The position numbers were made by a program, and so were the translations under genes. From Ophiothrix spiculata (lineage: Eukaryota > Echinodermata > Ophiuroidea > Amphilepidida > Ophiotrichidae), in assembly GCA_000969725.1 (NCBI GenBank), contig JXSR01S018263.1: 27,507 bases of DNA. One strand, given 5' to 3'. Of the stretch, positions 1-10,659 are shown one piece after another (the first letter of the stretch is position 1; each line of letters opens with the position of its first letter). Below the pieces are notes generated by a model. The model saw only the letters and a list, made by a program, of their open reading frames with translations. It was not told where the DNA came from and ran no database searches.

Positions 1-156
1 TCCGCACGATCCGGAAGAGTTGGCAGCTCTGGTTCTGATTATGGATTTTATCTAACATTTAACTACTTCACTTGTATTTGTATGTAGCCTTGGTTACAAT
101 TCAAGAGCTTGTGATATTTTGTGATCAGGAGCAGATCCAGGAATTTTCTGAAGATA
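1..156. other. Unassigned flank
   Basis: This short stretch lies beyond the 3' end of the LINE that follows. I see no open frame, inverted repeat or recognisable motif in it. Confidence 0.4.
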
Positions 157-1217
157 ATAATAATAATGGGAATTTATAAAGCGCAAGTATCCGTCAAAGA
201 AGCCGCTCGCTGCGCTAAAACAGGCAAAAAGATAGCAAAAACATGGAAATACAAAATCTTACAACTACACACTCTACAGCAAAAATGATATTACAGAATA
301 TTTGAATAAGCTACAGTGAACAGATGTGTTTTAAGAGCAGTTTTGAAGCTGGACAATGAATTGGAAAGTCTGACGTGAATTGGTAGATTGTTCCACAGCC
401 TCGGACCGCAATGATGAAAAGAGTTATGTGATCTAGGTTCATTCAGAAGATTGAGATTAGCTGAACGTAAACCAGAGCGAGAGGGTATGTAAGTCTGAAT
501 GATGTCAGACAGATAGCGAGGTGCAAGTCCGTGAAGGGTTTTGAACACAATAACAAGGATCTTATATTCGATGCGTTGCTGTATTGGTAACCAGTGCAAG
601 TCGACAAGTACAGGTGTGATGTGCGATTGTTTTTTAGTTAGAGTGACAAGGCGTGCGGCAGTGTTTTGAGCAATTTGCAAGCGTTGGAGCTGAGACTGAG
701 GTAATCCATAAAGAAGACAGTTGCACATGTCCAGACGTGATATAACGAGTGATTGAACAATAAGTTGAGTTGCGTCCCTCGTGAGATATTTCCGTATCTT
801 GCCGATATTGCGGATTTGACAATAAGCAGATCTAAGAGTATTTGAAATCTGTGACTCGTGCGACATGAAAGAATCAAAATTGAACCCAAGATTACGAGCA
901 AAGGTTGATGGAGCAATTTGTTCATTACCAATTTTGATCTTGTCGATGGTATTTTTGGCTCTAAGATATTTTGAACCAATTATCAAAAATTCCGTTTTGC
1001 TATCATTTAGTTTGAGGAAGTTATTGTGCATCCAATGTCTAATTTCTTCAATGCAGTGCTCAATGCGCAAGATACTAGGAGAATAGTCACAAGGTTTGAA
1101 GGCCATGTAGATTTGAGTATCGTCAGCGTAGAGATGTACACAAAGGTCATGTTTTCTGACAATCTCTCCAATGGGGTAAGTATAAATTGTGAACCACTGT
1201 GGCCCAAGCAAGATGGT
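157..1217 (-). mobile_element. 5'-truncated CR1/L2-like non-LTR retrotransposon (LINE)
   Basis: The element reads on the minus strand. Its 3' end is a short ATT-type tail near 157-167, preceded by a GCGCTTTATAAATT-like segment; this is the usual end of CR1/L2-group LINEs. Upstream lies an open frame for the C-terminal half of a reverse transcriptase. The copy starts abruptly near 1214, just before the motif that should read GSVLGP, so the endonuclease and the N-terminal half of the reverse transcriptase are missing. Such 5' truncation is normal for target-primed reverse transcription. Because the remaining frame is free of stops over about 308 codons, the copy is probably fairly young. Exact clade (CR1, L2 or relative) is not settled. 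Confidence 0.88.
291..1214 (-). CDS. Partial LINE reverse transcriptase, C-terminal half
   Basis: The frame is open from about 1214 to the stop at 291-293. It opens with ILLGPQWFTIYT, matching the end of the conserved V-LGP-LF-IYT block. The catalytic box LYADDTQIY follows at about 1133-1107 and carries the two metal-binding aspartates. Next come the thumb-region signatures KLNDSKTEFLIIG, RNLGF and LHWLPIQQRIEYKIL, then GPRLWNNLP and SLSSFKTALKTHLF, which typify the CR1/L2 C-terminus. The frame continues upstream to 1364, but those roughly 50 residues do not resemble reverse transcriptase and are probably flanking DNA read by chance. In a full element this protein copies the element RNA at a nicked target. 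Without the endonuclease and fingers it cannot be active, so it is a fragment rather than a gene. Confidence 0.88.
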   Translation of the reverse strand: MLLGPQWFTIYTYPIGEIVRKHDLCVHLYADDTQIYMAFKPCDYSPSILRIEHCIEEIRHWMHNNFLKLNDSKTEFLIIGSKYLRAKNTIDKIKIGNEQIAPSTFARNLGFNFDSFMSHESQISNTLRSAYCQIRNIGKIRKYLTRDATQLIVQSLVISRLDMCNCLLYGLPQSQLQRLQIAQNTAARLVTLTKKQSHITPVLVDLHWLPIQQRIEYKILVIVFKTLHGLAPRYLSDIIQTYIPSRSGLRSANLNLLNEPRSHNSFHHCGPRLWNNLPIHVRLSNSLSSFKTALKTHLFTVAYSNIL

Positions 1218-1620
1218 GGCGCTATTTTGAAATCGCCTCAGCGCCCACTCAAAGTCAGGTGTTGCCCTAAAAAATAAGGTGTTGAATGGTGCAGAACTGT
1301 TCAAACATAAAATCATGCATTTGCTGCAGTTTTTGACACAATTATTAATTTTAAAGGAATACAATCAGTAAAAAGCAGCAACTTCTTTACAAGCTACCAA
1401 AATAAGAGGGGGGGTGGGTGGAAGGTGGCGCAGTCTGGGCCCCCTTTAAATAAGCCACTGGCGATGTCTTGGCTCAAAATCAGATGGAATGTATGTGTAA
1501 TTGCTATATAATAAGCACTGCTAAAGCTCAGCGCAATTTAAAATCGCAAAAAAAAAATGCTGTCGGATTTTTAAAAAAAGTGCAAAAATGTGCGATTCCC
1601 TGTGCAACCAAGAACACACA
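1218..1620. other. Non-coding gap with a G-rich patch
   Basis: No gene is seen here. A G-rich patch at about 1406-1427 (runs of seven, three, two, two and two G) has some G-quadruplex potential, and an A run lies at about 1548-1557. Confidence 0.35.
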
Positions 1621-1846
1621 ACTCCTTTAAAGGAGTGCACCATTAGATTTCCAGGGGGAGCAGGAAGTTTTTTCCACCTCCACAAGCTGAAGAAAAAAAA
1701 TCCCCCCTGAACATGGAATAGGCAGAGAAACAGTAATTTCAAGAAGAAAAAAATTCGCTCACGAATGGTCTGCGGAAAAAACAAATTCACCCCCGAACCC
1801 AACTTCCTGCTCCCCCCTGGAAATCTAATGGTGCGCCACCCCCAAT
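1621..1846. mobile_element. MITE with about 40-bp TIRs (C-rich family)
   Basis: Left end TGCACCATTAGATTTCCAGG and following G-run/AGCAGGAAGTT at about 1636-1671 is the reverse complement of AACTTCCTGCTCCCCCCTGG at 1801-1820 plus AAATCTAATGGTGCGCC. The interior is A-rich on this strand and has no coding potential. The hexamer CACACA lies just outside both ends (about 1615-1620 and 1847-1852) and may be a target duplication, but the outermost bases of the TIRs have drifted and the exact ends are uncertain by several bases. Superfamily is not assigned. Confidence 0.75.
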
Positions 1847-2292
1847 AGCACACATGGATTAGAGGATTACGTCATGCAATCCTATAAGTCGATACAATCG
1901 AGTGAACTCACCAAAATCGAGGTGTTCCAAGTTTCAAATAATTATATTGATGAAAAGGAAGTTTTTAACACAAATTTCACTTGAAAAATGACACTGGGAT
2001 TTGAGTCATCTGTTTTAGCCTATCTTTTTGATCAGTTCTTATTTGTTTATTGCTGAATTGGCATTGAAAAGGAGCGTCTTGAGAAAAATCTTTAAAGTTC
2101 TCAATGGATCTCAAAAATCTCGATGGACCATAGAAAGCGTTTAACTCAGATGCTTTCTCTATAAGGGTAATAATTATAGAATCTATAGAGATTTATTTTC
2201 AACATGATAGATGCAGGTTTCATTGAATGTAAAGACAATTGACATCCGTAGAGTATTTTGCTAGGTCACCAACCTCAGTGTCCCTGGCCTGA
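1847..2292. other. Non-coding AT-rich DNA
   Basis: I see no gene, inverted repeat or repeat family here. Confidence 0.35.
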
Positions 2293-2515
2293 CTCCTAAA
2301 ATAGCACTAATGCAAGATTGGTTGGTTAACTTGCACATTTATAATAACTCTCCATACACCAACAAATTAGCATTTACTTCACCCACCCAATGGATTACTT
2401 GATTTGCTCCTTATATAACACTAATGTAAGACGTTTACATCAAAACTCTCAATCCACCACAAATTAACTGTTTACTTGTTAATAGCGTCCAATAACTTAA
2501 GAATTTAATTGCATT
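2293..2515. repeat. Old tandem duplication, two units of about 114 bp
   Basis: Unit 1 starts at 2293 (CTCCTAAAATAGCACTAATG) and unit 2 at 2407 (CTCCTTATATAACACTAATG). Shared later blocks are AACTCTC-AT, CACCA, CAAATTA and TTTACTT. The units are diverged by substitutions and small indels, so the duplication is old. No function is suggested. Confidence 0.55.
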
Positions 2516-3938
2516 AAGGAGGCAACAGCACAACATTGGTTTCACAAAAAAACTCTCTTGGGGTTAGATTAAGCCCACGATTTTTCTGTGATACGGAAAA
2601 ACAGAAAAATTTGGTGTTGCTCATGGAAGTTAAAAAATACAACAAAGTAGTGTAAATTGTGTAAAAAGTCTGACTTTTGTGTTGATTAGCAAAATATATA
2701 AGAGAAATGTGATGACTGAGCAGAAATGAACAACTGAATAAATCCATCAAGGCTTACGATGTCGAATTGAATAAACAAACCCTTATTTCAAATGACGATT
2801 TATATTTTTAGCGTGTTTATTGATAGTCATTGTTCAGTTTTATTGTTCAGTGTATTATTGTGGAAAACGGAAAATCATGGAAATTATCCAATTTGTAACA
2901 CAGAAGTTTTACTATATGACATGCCTCCATGTTAGCTAACAAAAACATGCGATGATAGTAAATTGTATAACTTACAGCATTTTATACTACAATCTCTGGG
3001 TGAAAGTAAGCCTGAAGCTTCCATTTAATCTATGCTTCACTTCTTTTACAGTATTCCACATGATAAGGGATACTCAATTTTGTTTGATGGACATGGATGG
3101 GACACACTGAAACCTATTCTCCTCATACAGACTTTTAGAGACAGAATTGGACCGCTGCTAAACAAGTTTTGAAAATACTTCCTTTTTATCCATAACACAG
3201 TGTTTAAGATCAGAAGAAATTCTTATCTTTTATATGCTGTATCAATATCCATCACAGCTCTTCAAATTTAATGGATGAAATAAGGCTATATATAAGGCTA
3301 TAGCTTAGATTAAGGATTTTTTTGTATAAACCTATATCAATATTTATGGAGTTGACTTATTAAACGAACACATATCTTAATATGCGAGTTCCCAATCCCC
3401 TGGTATACAATAGCAATTGGACTATGTCATAATTCTAATAAAACAGCGATTTATCCATGAGGCGTAAAATGATTGGGGATGTCGGTAATGTTTATTACGT
3501 AACCTTAGTGACACATACTCTACTTCAATTAGTGATGCATTCAGTTCTAATATTTAATGTCGATTGGCACTCATCATGCGTTTACAATACCGTCGCAACA
3601 AAGTCAGACTGTATGCTGGACTGCCCACTTCTCTATCCTTCCATTGGTTGTTCTTAGGGCTAATAACATGGTCTGCAAATGTCCATTAATTCACCAAAGA
3701 GTGATATAGACTTATCTTGATTGTTTTCTTGACTAAACTGATCCATTTTCCCCTTTACCATAGTCCTCTGTATGTTGTTTTTGCATCATTTTCTCTTCTC
3801 TGTATTTGACATTTTCCTCTACTTTGGTGTTATGTCATTTTCTACTTACAATCCTACAGGAACATTTTAATAATTTGTTCTAATAACCACCTATTAGTCT
3901 GTGCTACAGACCAGGTTTAAAAGAAACACACCGTCCAC
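2516..3938. other. Non-coding AT-rich DNA
   Basis: Short open frames occur on both strands (for example 3457-3657 on plus), but they have no recognisable motif and no convincing borders. No repeat was recognised. Confidence 0.3.
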
Positions 3939-4051
3939 TCATTGAAACCTAGCATGCACACCACCCACAATCAAAGTATTCAGCAGTTGGAAACTTTTGT
4001 GAGTGCCAAAATCGCCTTCGACGCTCGATTTCACGCCTTCAGCGCTTGTTG
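3939..4051 (-). CDS. Candidate terminal exon, product unknown
   Basis: On the minus strand an acceptor-like sequence (a T-rich tract, then CACTAG) ends at 4052. It is followed by an open frame of 36 codons and a TGA at 3941-3939. The peptide starts TSAEGVKSSVEGDFGTHKSF and ends VGGVHARFQ. The segment is richer in G and C than its AT-rich surroundings and its codons mostly begin with a purine, which is typical of coding DNA. I do not recognise the protein. No partner exon can be tied to it, so it may also be a chance frame or a gene relic. Confidence 0.28.
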
Positions 4052-4150
4052 CTAGTGATAATGTACAAAAATCAAGTCTTTGACAAAGATTAACCAAATA
4101 TACACTACTGACCATGCATATAATAGCAAATCTAGCCATTTACAATAATT

Positions 4151-4384
4151 GCATCTGAAATGCTAATTTAAAACCAAATATCTTGTTGGTTCAATAAACT
4201 ATTCAGTATGAAAATTCTAATTTTACCTTTCAATATTACTTCTTTTATTTAAATTGAATAAAATAATGCATCTGAAATGCTAATTCTAAAACAAAATCTC
4301 ATATTACTTCAATAAATGATTAAATGTCAATATTCTTATTTTACCTGAACAATTGTTTCTCTTAATTAAATTGAATAAAAAATC
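4151..4384. repeat. Tandem duplication, two units of about 117 bp
   Basis: GCATCTGAAATGCTAATT begins at 4151 and again at 4268. Both units then carry TTCAATAAA, a TTCTNATTTTACCT block and end in AAATTGAATAAA. The copies are clearly related but diverged. Composition is AT-rich and non-coding. Confidence 0.75.
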
Positions 4385-5395
4385 TAAAGATAAAATCATA
4401 TATATATATTTCTATCACAACTGAAAAGACTTCAGTGTGAGATCATCTTTCAATCCATATTCTAGTTGAATTCTTGACCTTAATGTGTATTTAACGGGAT
4501 AGCATTCTCACAAGGATACTACTATGGCCATGGATGAAAATGAAATCTGCTGTTTGATAAAGTCATGTTTTTGAACATCATAGAATAAAACAGACTGCGT
4601 ATTCTAGAAATGACAAATAAGGAGTTCCAAACATTACTGTCAAAAGTATTGATGTTAAGTGAAAATAATCATACGAAAAGAGACATTCTTCTTGACATTA
4701 CTTCTTTTATTAGCATTAATCATTTCTACATTTAAATGTAAGAGCAATATTGGCTGCAAAAAGAACTCTGATCATCAACATGACTAGCAAATAAGATAGC
4801 TATAAACAAATTCCAAAATACAAACTTCCAACTGTTCTGAAATCATTTCTACTGTACCATGCCGCACCAAACATTCTAAATCACAAACTTAAACCAGTAG
4901 TCACATACAAAAGACATCAGATGATGGTGGCCATGCCTCTTTACTACTATATTTGATCGAGTTACCTTCCGCAGTGTCGCTCGTGTAAATTTCATTATGT
5001 TAAAATAGTGCATCGAAAAAACTTAAAATTACTCAGCTATGAATGGGAACCTCAGCGGATTTAGAATAATACAATAAAGTGTATCACTATAAGTGCACTT
5101 TTGTTATTATTGGAATAAAGTTAAAAATATGATTTTTTAACAATTTCAATATTAATGCGCCAATAGAAAGACACGTAAAATGCATCCTAAATTTGCGTTT
5201 TAGAAATCCCAAGTGCCTAAATTTACTAGCTTCTACTAAATCGCAGCCACCCCCGCCTGAAAGACATTAACTTGTGCATTGTGGCAACACTGGAACAAAA
5301 TAACATGACAAAGTTCTAAACAGCACTCATGATCAATACTTTTTGAAGCAGCATAGGGCACTTGATATTTTGAATCTGGGCTATATTCCGCACAA
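4385..5395. other. Non-coding AT-rich DNA
   Basis: No gene, TIR pair or tandem repeat was seen. Confidence 0.35.
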
Positions 5396-5403
5396 CTGCA
5401 AGA

Positions 5404-5622
5404 AAAAAAGATATCAGAACCTTCCCATCATGCATTGCTTCCAATTGGACTTTTTGCACATGTTTTAATGAGAGGGTTTAGGGATAAAACATATCTAAAA
5501 TGCAACTTTTGGATAAGGTCTACTAATTTTACTAAATTTCATCCCTAAACCCTCTCATCAAAATCTGTACAACAATCCCATTGGAAGCAATGCATGATGG
5601 GAAGATCCTGATGTCTTCTTTT
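5404..5622. mobile_element. MITE, family with CCTTCCCATCATGC TIRs, copy 1
   Basis: The TIR core CTTCCCATCATGCATTGCTT at 5421-5440 is matched in reverse complement at about 5585-5604. The exact octamer CTGCAAGA flanks both sides (5396-5403 and 5623-5630) and is read as an 8-bp TSD. A second nested inverted pair, GAGGGTTTAGGGAT at about 5473-5486 and its complement near 5543-5556, lets much of the element fold back. It is related to the copy at 10452-10659, which has its own, different 8-bp TSD. There is no coding capacity. An 8-bp TSD fits hAT-like, P or Merlin transposases; the TIR begins with A-rich sequence, so I leave the superfamily open. Confidence 0.88.
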
Positions 5623-5796
5623 CTGCAAGACAATGACAAGAGGCAATCCTGGATGAAAATGTCACATATGCATATCTTCTTTCACCTTCTTTTAATTTTC
5701 TTCTACATTAAAAGCAATTTTGAAACAATGCCAATGTTCAGTGGAACTCCTAGCAAAAACTCAAATGGAAGTAGGTTCAAACTAAAGTCAACGAGA

Positions 5797-5985
5797 TCAT
5801 TGTGACTTGAGCGGCTGAAAAACTTTTAGCATGAATTCAAGTATTTTAAAAGTCATTGGGAACATTCTGATTTGAACTGCTGCCGAAGACTTGGCATTCA
5901 AGTATTCCAATCGATGATCAAGGTCAAGATTGCACAATGTGTGGAGCAATTGTAGACTTTGGGCAGCCTGCAAGGTAATCTGCAT
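5797..5985 (-). CDS. Candidate exon, helical peptide of unknown product
   Basis: The minus-strand frame is open for 62 codons and ends in TGA at 5799-5797. An acceptor-like CTACATGCAG ends near 5979. The peptide is rich in Leu, Gln and Ala (LQAAQSLQLLHTLCNLDLDH, then RLEYLNAKSSAAVQI), as in helical repeat proteins, and many codons begin with a purine. I see no named domain and no strong donor, so this could be a last coding exon or a chance frame. It lies on the same strand as the candidate exons at 20.7-24.4 kb, but nothing shows that they belong together. Confidence 0.28.
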   Translation of the reverse strand: MQITLQAAQSLQLLHTLCNLDLDHRLEYLNAKSSAAVQIRMFPMTFKILEFMLKVFQPLKSQ

Positions 5986-7922
5986 GTAGGTATATGTACT
6001 CCTATCCTATACAGATTTGTCAACCAAATGTTCTTTATATACATTTATTATATCATTCTAATACTTTTCTAAATCAATGAATATGAAAGATAATGCTATT
6101 CCTTTTTGAATTTATGATACCCTTTCTACAAATGAAAGTGAATTGTATACTTCATGTGTCATTGTTGTTCTTAATGTATATAAATTTATGATGGTGTTTT
6201 GTGTTTTGAACATAGGTGAAAAGTAAAAAGCTGCTAGTGTTGTTTTCTTTTTTTAATAAAAATAATCGATTCATTGACCTTAACCAACCTGGACCATACA
6301 ATGACAACACATCAAATTTTCAAGCATACATCATTGTATACTGAGCGGCATGGTGTAGGATTACAAGCACAATCTTTGCAGGTTCAAGTTCAATTTCATG
6401 CATGACTCACACACAAACCTTGTGTGTTTTACTGTATGGCCTAGGACTGAATAGCTTGCCTTTTTTCTGTGTGGTCTAGGATTCTATGCACTTTGGTCTG
6501 CCAGGGTTAGGGTTAAAGATTTAGAAATGAAAAAATGCAACCATGCGTGGTTTCATTTCTTGGTATGTTTTTTACTTTTTTCAAATAAAATTTAATTGAA
6601 CTGATAATTTTACACAAAAATTGTTGACTTGGTAAAATTAAATCAAATCAACCAAAGTATTTTACAATTCCAAATTAACTCACATCAGATTTTGTGATGC
6701 ACACACAATTTATCATAGAAGATTAAAACACAGGCTTACAGATGTCTATGTATGCAATTGATACTAAAAGCAAGGTGCATGGAAGACTGGAAATGAAGTT
6801 GACACAATAAATTGTGTTGAAATTGAAAGCGCTACAAGTATTTGTTAACTCTGTGTACATATATAACACCTTGCTCTGCAGAGCAGAATTCTGCAGGCAT
6901 GCAAACATCCTGTCACCTATATATATAGGGAGAATGAAAATATGCTTGGTTTTTACCTCAAGATGACGGTAATCCAATATTGGTAGAGCACGACAACTAC
7001 CAATCTACTATGTACAGAACTTTGCCATTCTACAATAAACATTGTAGTCCTCTCATCGGGTCAGGCAGATTGAGACTAACTACTATATTACTTAAAGAGT
7101 TACAATGATAATGCTGAACTGCAAATGTAATGTTCCATATCAAAAGGTACATCTTTGATATAAGGATCAACATTGACTTATAGGCAGGAAGGGACATCCG
7201 GGCGTTTTGTTTACATCCGAGACGTTTGTCCAAATAGCGCAGTGAAAACAATTGCCGACTTCACATTCAACTCAATTGAGAAAATGCCGGCTCGTGGAAA
7301 CTTTGATTGATTCTAGCAATTTTTCATAATATTTTGATTCTAAAATCATATTTATGAGATGTGTAGTATTCAAACCACAAACAGCTCATCATTTCACAGA
7401 TTTCCTTCTCGCTAAAAAAGAAAGAAAATGAAGTAATGCCTGGCTGAAGTATTGATTGTTTTCACCGCCCACAAAGTCCAACGTGAGTTATTTTTAGATC
7501 ATTGTGCCGCTTTCGGCTATTGGTATTGGTGGACATCTTGTTTATTCCTCTTTCATATGGTACCAAATTTATGTCGATCCGAGACATGGTTCAAAAACAT
7601 AACGACAAAGATCAGACTATTTCATGTCAACTTCAAATAGAACGTGATTGAAATTTACAATGAAGCCTAAACAATGCTATTGGATTATTGAATTATATAT
7701 ACAACTAGCAGCTGGCGTTTTTATAATGTCACATTTCAGCCAAATTTAGCAGACAAGATTTCCAGGTAACTGACCAAAAATAATCAATTTTTCATTTTTT
7801 TTGTATTCCATATGATGTATAAATAATTAATAAATCAATTTTGAATAAAAATTATGTTAAAGTAAGATAAAATGTTGCTCAGGTAAACATAAATCATTGT
7901 CTTTTTAAATAAAAGTAAACAT
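5986..7922. other. Non-coding AT-rich DNA
   Basis: No convincing gene or element was found. A weak tRNA B-box-like string (GGTTCAAGTTC, about 6381-6391) lies in a degraded context and is not called. A TA-rich run lies at about 6917-6930. Short open frames at 6723-6977 and 7030-7251 (minus) and 7452-7640 (plus) show no motifs. Confidence 0.3.
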
Positions 7923-8085
7923 CCTTATTAGAAAGCAAAGGGTAGGCATAATGCGATATCCATACTGCAGTTTTTACGCAGTTCATTTTCATATTCAAAG
8001 TCACTATATTCAAAAATAGTATTTAAATTGACGGATCCTTTTGTATTTTCTCTGTGATGGATTAATAGTCAATTTGTGTCCTCTA

Positions 8086-8386
8086 ACCTAACCGTACTGA
8101 GCAATTTTCCGTTTAAAAAATATCTCCTTGGAAATATTCACGTTAAAAATGGCGGGTTTCCACCTGGAATAGAATCCGGGACCTCTCGCTTCCCAACCCA
8201 ACTGTCACTATGTCAAGCCAACTTAACTTTAAGCTGAGAGTTGAAGTTGAAAGTTGAAGCATGCGCTGCCATGGCAGCGATTTCATTTCGTGACCATTGC
8301 TAACTCCGGTCTATGACGTATTTGGACTTAGGCGATTTTCCTACCTACATGGATTGTTATTTTTTGTGATTTTGTACGGTTAGGGT
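8086..8386. mobile_element. 301-bp TIR element with an internal tRNA-like segment, left arm only
   Basis: The ends ACCTAACCGTAC and GTACGGTTAGGGT are inverted repeats. TA lies on both sides (8084-8085 and 8387-8388), and the right arm shows the unfilled site with a single TA at the matching place, near 14210. A TA TSD points to Tc1/mariner-type movement. Inside, on the minus strand, TAGTGACAGTTGG (about 8205-8193) and GGATTCTATTCC (8177-8166) look like a degraded tRNA A box and B box at a tRNA-like spacing. The element may have captured a SINE, or the resemblance may be chance. There is no open frame of note. Confidence 0.8.
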
Positions 8387-9950
8387 TAATAGCAATAACT
8401 TCATGCATTTTGATAAGGTTGTTTCTAGTTTTACGCAAATAACTGCGCATTCAACATTGCACCAAAAGATGGTGCACTGTTATTATTGTCTAAATATATG
8501 TTGATAAAACAAAAACATCTCATTTTCTTCTATTATGAGAGAAGAGAATGAGGTGTTTTTATTTGTCTGTACCATGAAGGAATGAGATCTAGCTCACAAA
8601 TATATCCATAACCATTTTTCTTATTTATATTTATAAGATGTGACATTTAAGAGGCTTAGAATAATGGCAGTGAATTAGAGCAGTTGTATCCTATTTATGA
8701 GTGTTGTCAGTCATTCAAGGATCTAATTTGCCATCTTATCTCCTTAGTTTTATCATTTCCATCTTGAAATATTCTGCACTTCTATGTGTGTTTATATGTA
8801 GGTAGGCGACTTTAACCATTACAAGTAATTGTGTCTATCAATTATACAGTTTATAGCTAGTATTTATTTAGCTTGAGAAGTCTGACATTTTGGCTGGAAA
8901 TATATTAAACGTCTGATTAAATGCCATTTTATTTTTTTTGCATGTTTTACATCTTAAGTAAGATATTGAACTTTGAGAACGCATCTGTGCATTAGTGTTG
9001 ATAATTGCTTCGAATTTTAGTTGTATTTTGTTTTGGATGAATTTTTTTTCAAGTTGTATTTTGTTTTGGATGAATGTTTTTTTTTTCGATTACTGATTTT
9101 TTGTAAGAGACTTATGCCATTGACAAAACATTTTAAGACTTTGTCACTGACAAAACTTTTTAAGATTTTAGAGATCAAACATTTTCGTTTAAATGTGTTT
9201 TACCATTGTTTTAACAAATCATATTTAATGTGTCAATTGATTTCATTTACTTATGACTGAAGGCTTTGATTTTATGAGCAATTTTGTGAATCACAATTGC
9301 TTATACTTCCATGGACAAAAGAAGCCCGTTGTTATTCAAAAATGGCACAAACAAAAGTTTTTTTCCATCATGGATGATATAATAATAGTAAATTAGCAGA
9401 ATTAATTTTGGATTTGGGAAAAAATTCTGTTTTCTACATATTCTATCAGAGTAATGGGCTATTTACCTTCAACAAGGTTCCAGCTGCTACACCAATTTAT
9501 TTCAGGTGTTGTACCAGTATACTGCTTTAAAGAGTTGACATTTCTCTCGCATGTATAAATAGATAAATGTCATATGAAGTACACTTATTCTTCATGTTCT
9601 TCCTTATAAATGTAATTCATTGAGCCATAATTGCATTGTAAAGTCTTACTGCACCATCCATTAGATAGCGCAGGCATTCGAGACCTTGCCTGAAGCACTG
9701 AAACCGTCAGCATGGTATTTATTGATTGAGCGGATATGATACAAGTATTGCAATTACATCGCTCAACATAATCTCAAATGCCATCTACAGCAATTTACTA
9801 TTTTATATTGACATTCATGAGCAAATTGGTTCCAAGTTTGTTGGTATAAGTCTGTAAATACATATGAAAAGTTGCAGCCACAAGATGATGATGTGAGCAC
9901 TGCACAGACATTTACTCTTTCCTATTATTACTTGAGTGTATTGTTTTAAA

Positions 9951-10059
9951 TTCATATACTCCGCGTGTGCTGCGCGTGTAACCTAGCCAATCAGAACGCA
10001 AGAATATAAAGTACGCGGAGTGCAGTGCACTCGCGTATGAAATGCGCATTTATTAACCC
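9951..10059. mobile_element. 109-bp MITE, left arm only
   Basis: The insert lies between two TAAA copies (9947-9950 and 10060-10063), while the right arm has a single GTTTTAAAGTAATTTGG at the matching site near 11365. Inside, ACTCCGCGT near 9958 pairs with ACGCGGAGT near 10013, and TTCATA near the left end pairs with TATGAA near 10036. It is GC-richer than its surroundings and contains CCAATCAGA, a CCAAT-box-like string. The 4-bp TSD is inferred; no transposase is assigned. Confidence 0.75.
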
Positions 10060-10114
10060 TAAAGTTATTTGGCTATTAGGGATCCTACTATAATCCGTGC
10101 CAATATTGCAACAT

Positions 10115-10266
10115 TGAAACAACACCACAAACAAACATCCAACCCCCTTGGGCAATGAGGATAAAGTGCCTTGCTCAAGGGCGCAATACATTGACATGAG
10201 CTGGGCTCGAACTCGCAACCTATGGATTACGAGATGGGAGCCTTATCCACTGGGCCACACGTGCTA
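10115..10266 (-). mobile_element. tRNA-derived SINE
   Basis: On the minus strand, TGGCCCAGTGG (10257-10247) matches a Pol III A box and GAGTTCGAGCCC (10214-10203) a B box, at tRNA spacing. The tRNA-like head continues into TTGAGCAAGGCACTTTATCC, a body sequence common in marine-animal tRNA SINEs, and ends in a GTTTG-rich tail near 10140-10120. The anticodon stem no longer pairs well, so this is a retroposed SINE and not a working tRNA. It begins right where homology between the two arms stops. Confidence 0.8.
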
Positions 10267-10451
10267 TTTACTTTTTTACTATTTATTTTTTCTCTGACAT
10301 TCATATCATATGATAATTCAAAAAGAGGGCACACTTGTAATATTTGATAGTACCATTACCAGTTCAACAAGTTAACATGTAAGGAGTAGGTTGCTATAAA
10401 GATCTTCATCTAATTCCCTGCTTCAGGATCTCAGAGCAAGCTGCCTTGTGT

Positions 10452-10659
10452 AAACATATATCAGGACCTACCTTCACATCATGCCTTGCTTCCAATGGAG
10501 TTTTGCAAGGGTTATAATAAGAGGGTTTAGTGATGAAACAGCACAATTAGCAAACCTCATCCCACTTTTGCATTTCGTATATATGCTTCATCATTAACGT
10601 CTGTACAAACAAGCTCATTGGAAGCAAGGTATGATGGGAAGGTCCTAATTTCTCTTTAA
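10452..10659. mobile_element. MITE, same family as 5404-5622, copy 2
   Basis: The octamer CCTTGTGT flanks the element exactly (10444-10451 and 10660-10667). The TIR core reads ATCAGGACCTACCTTCACAT at 10460-10479 on the left and is matched in reverse complement by GGTATGATGGGAAGGTCCT at about 10628-10646. The pair TTGCTTCCAATGGAG / CTCATTGGAAGCAA continues the TIR, and GAGGGTTTAGTGATGAAAC is shared with copy 1. It is non-coding. Confidence 0.88.

Larger units (their letters stand above)
7923..10110 (+). repeat. Left arm of a large inverted repeat
   Basis: This arm is the reverse complement of 11318-14679 apart from insertions. It starts at CCTTATTAGAAAGCAAAGGG and ends at CCGTGCCAATATTGCA. 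In stretches compared by eye (for example 9661-9850 against 12432-12620) about 95% of bases agree. Two insertions, at 8086-8386 and 9951-10059, are absent from the other arm. The local stretch 9019-9090 also differs: here a 36-bp unit with TTGTATTTTGTTTTGGATGA is duplicated, while the right arm has unrelated sequence at about 13115-13185. Short open frames in the arm are not conserved as protein between the arms. Confidence 0.93.

Noticed and set aside
1521..1853. 110-codon minus-strand frame
   Set aside because: It covers the MITE at 1621-1846 from end to end, and its composition reflects A- and C-runs.
5471..5562. CCCTAAACCC-like words suggesting telomeric repeats
   Set aside because: Only single copies, explained as the inner arms of the MITE hairpin.
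6341..6395. tRNA- or SINE-like stretch with GGTTCAAGTTC
   Set aside because: The B-box match is partial, no clear A box is at the right spacing, and no cloverleaf can be drawn.
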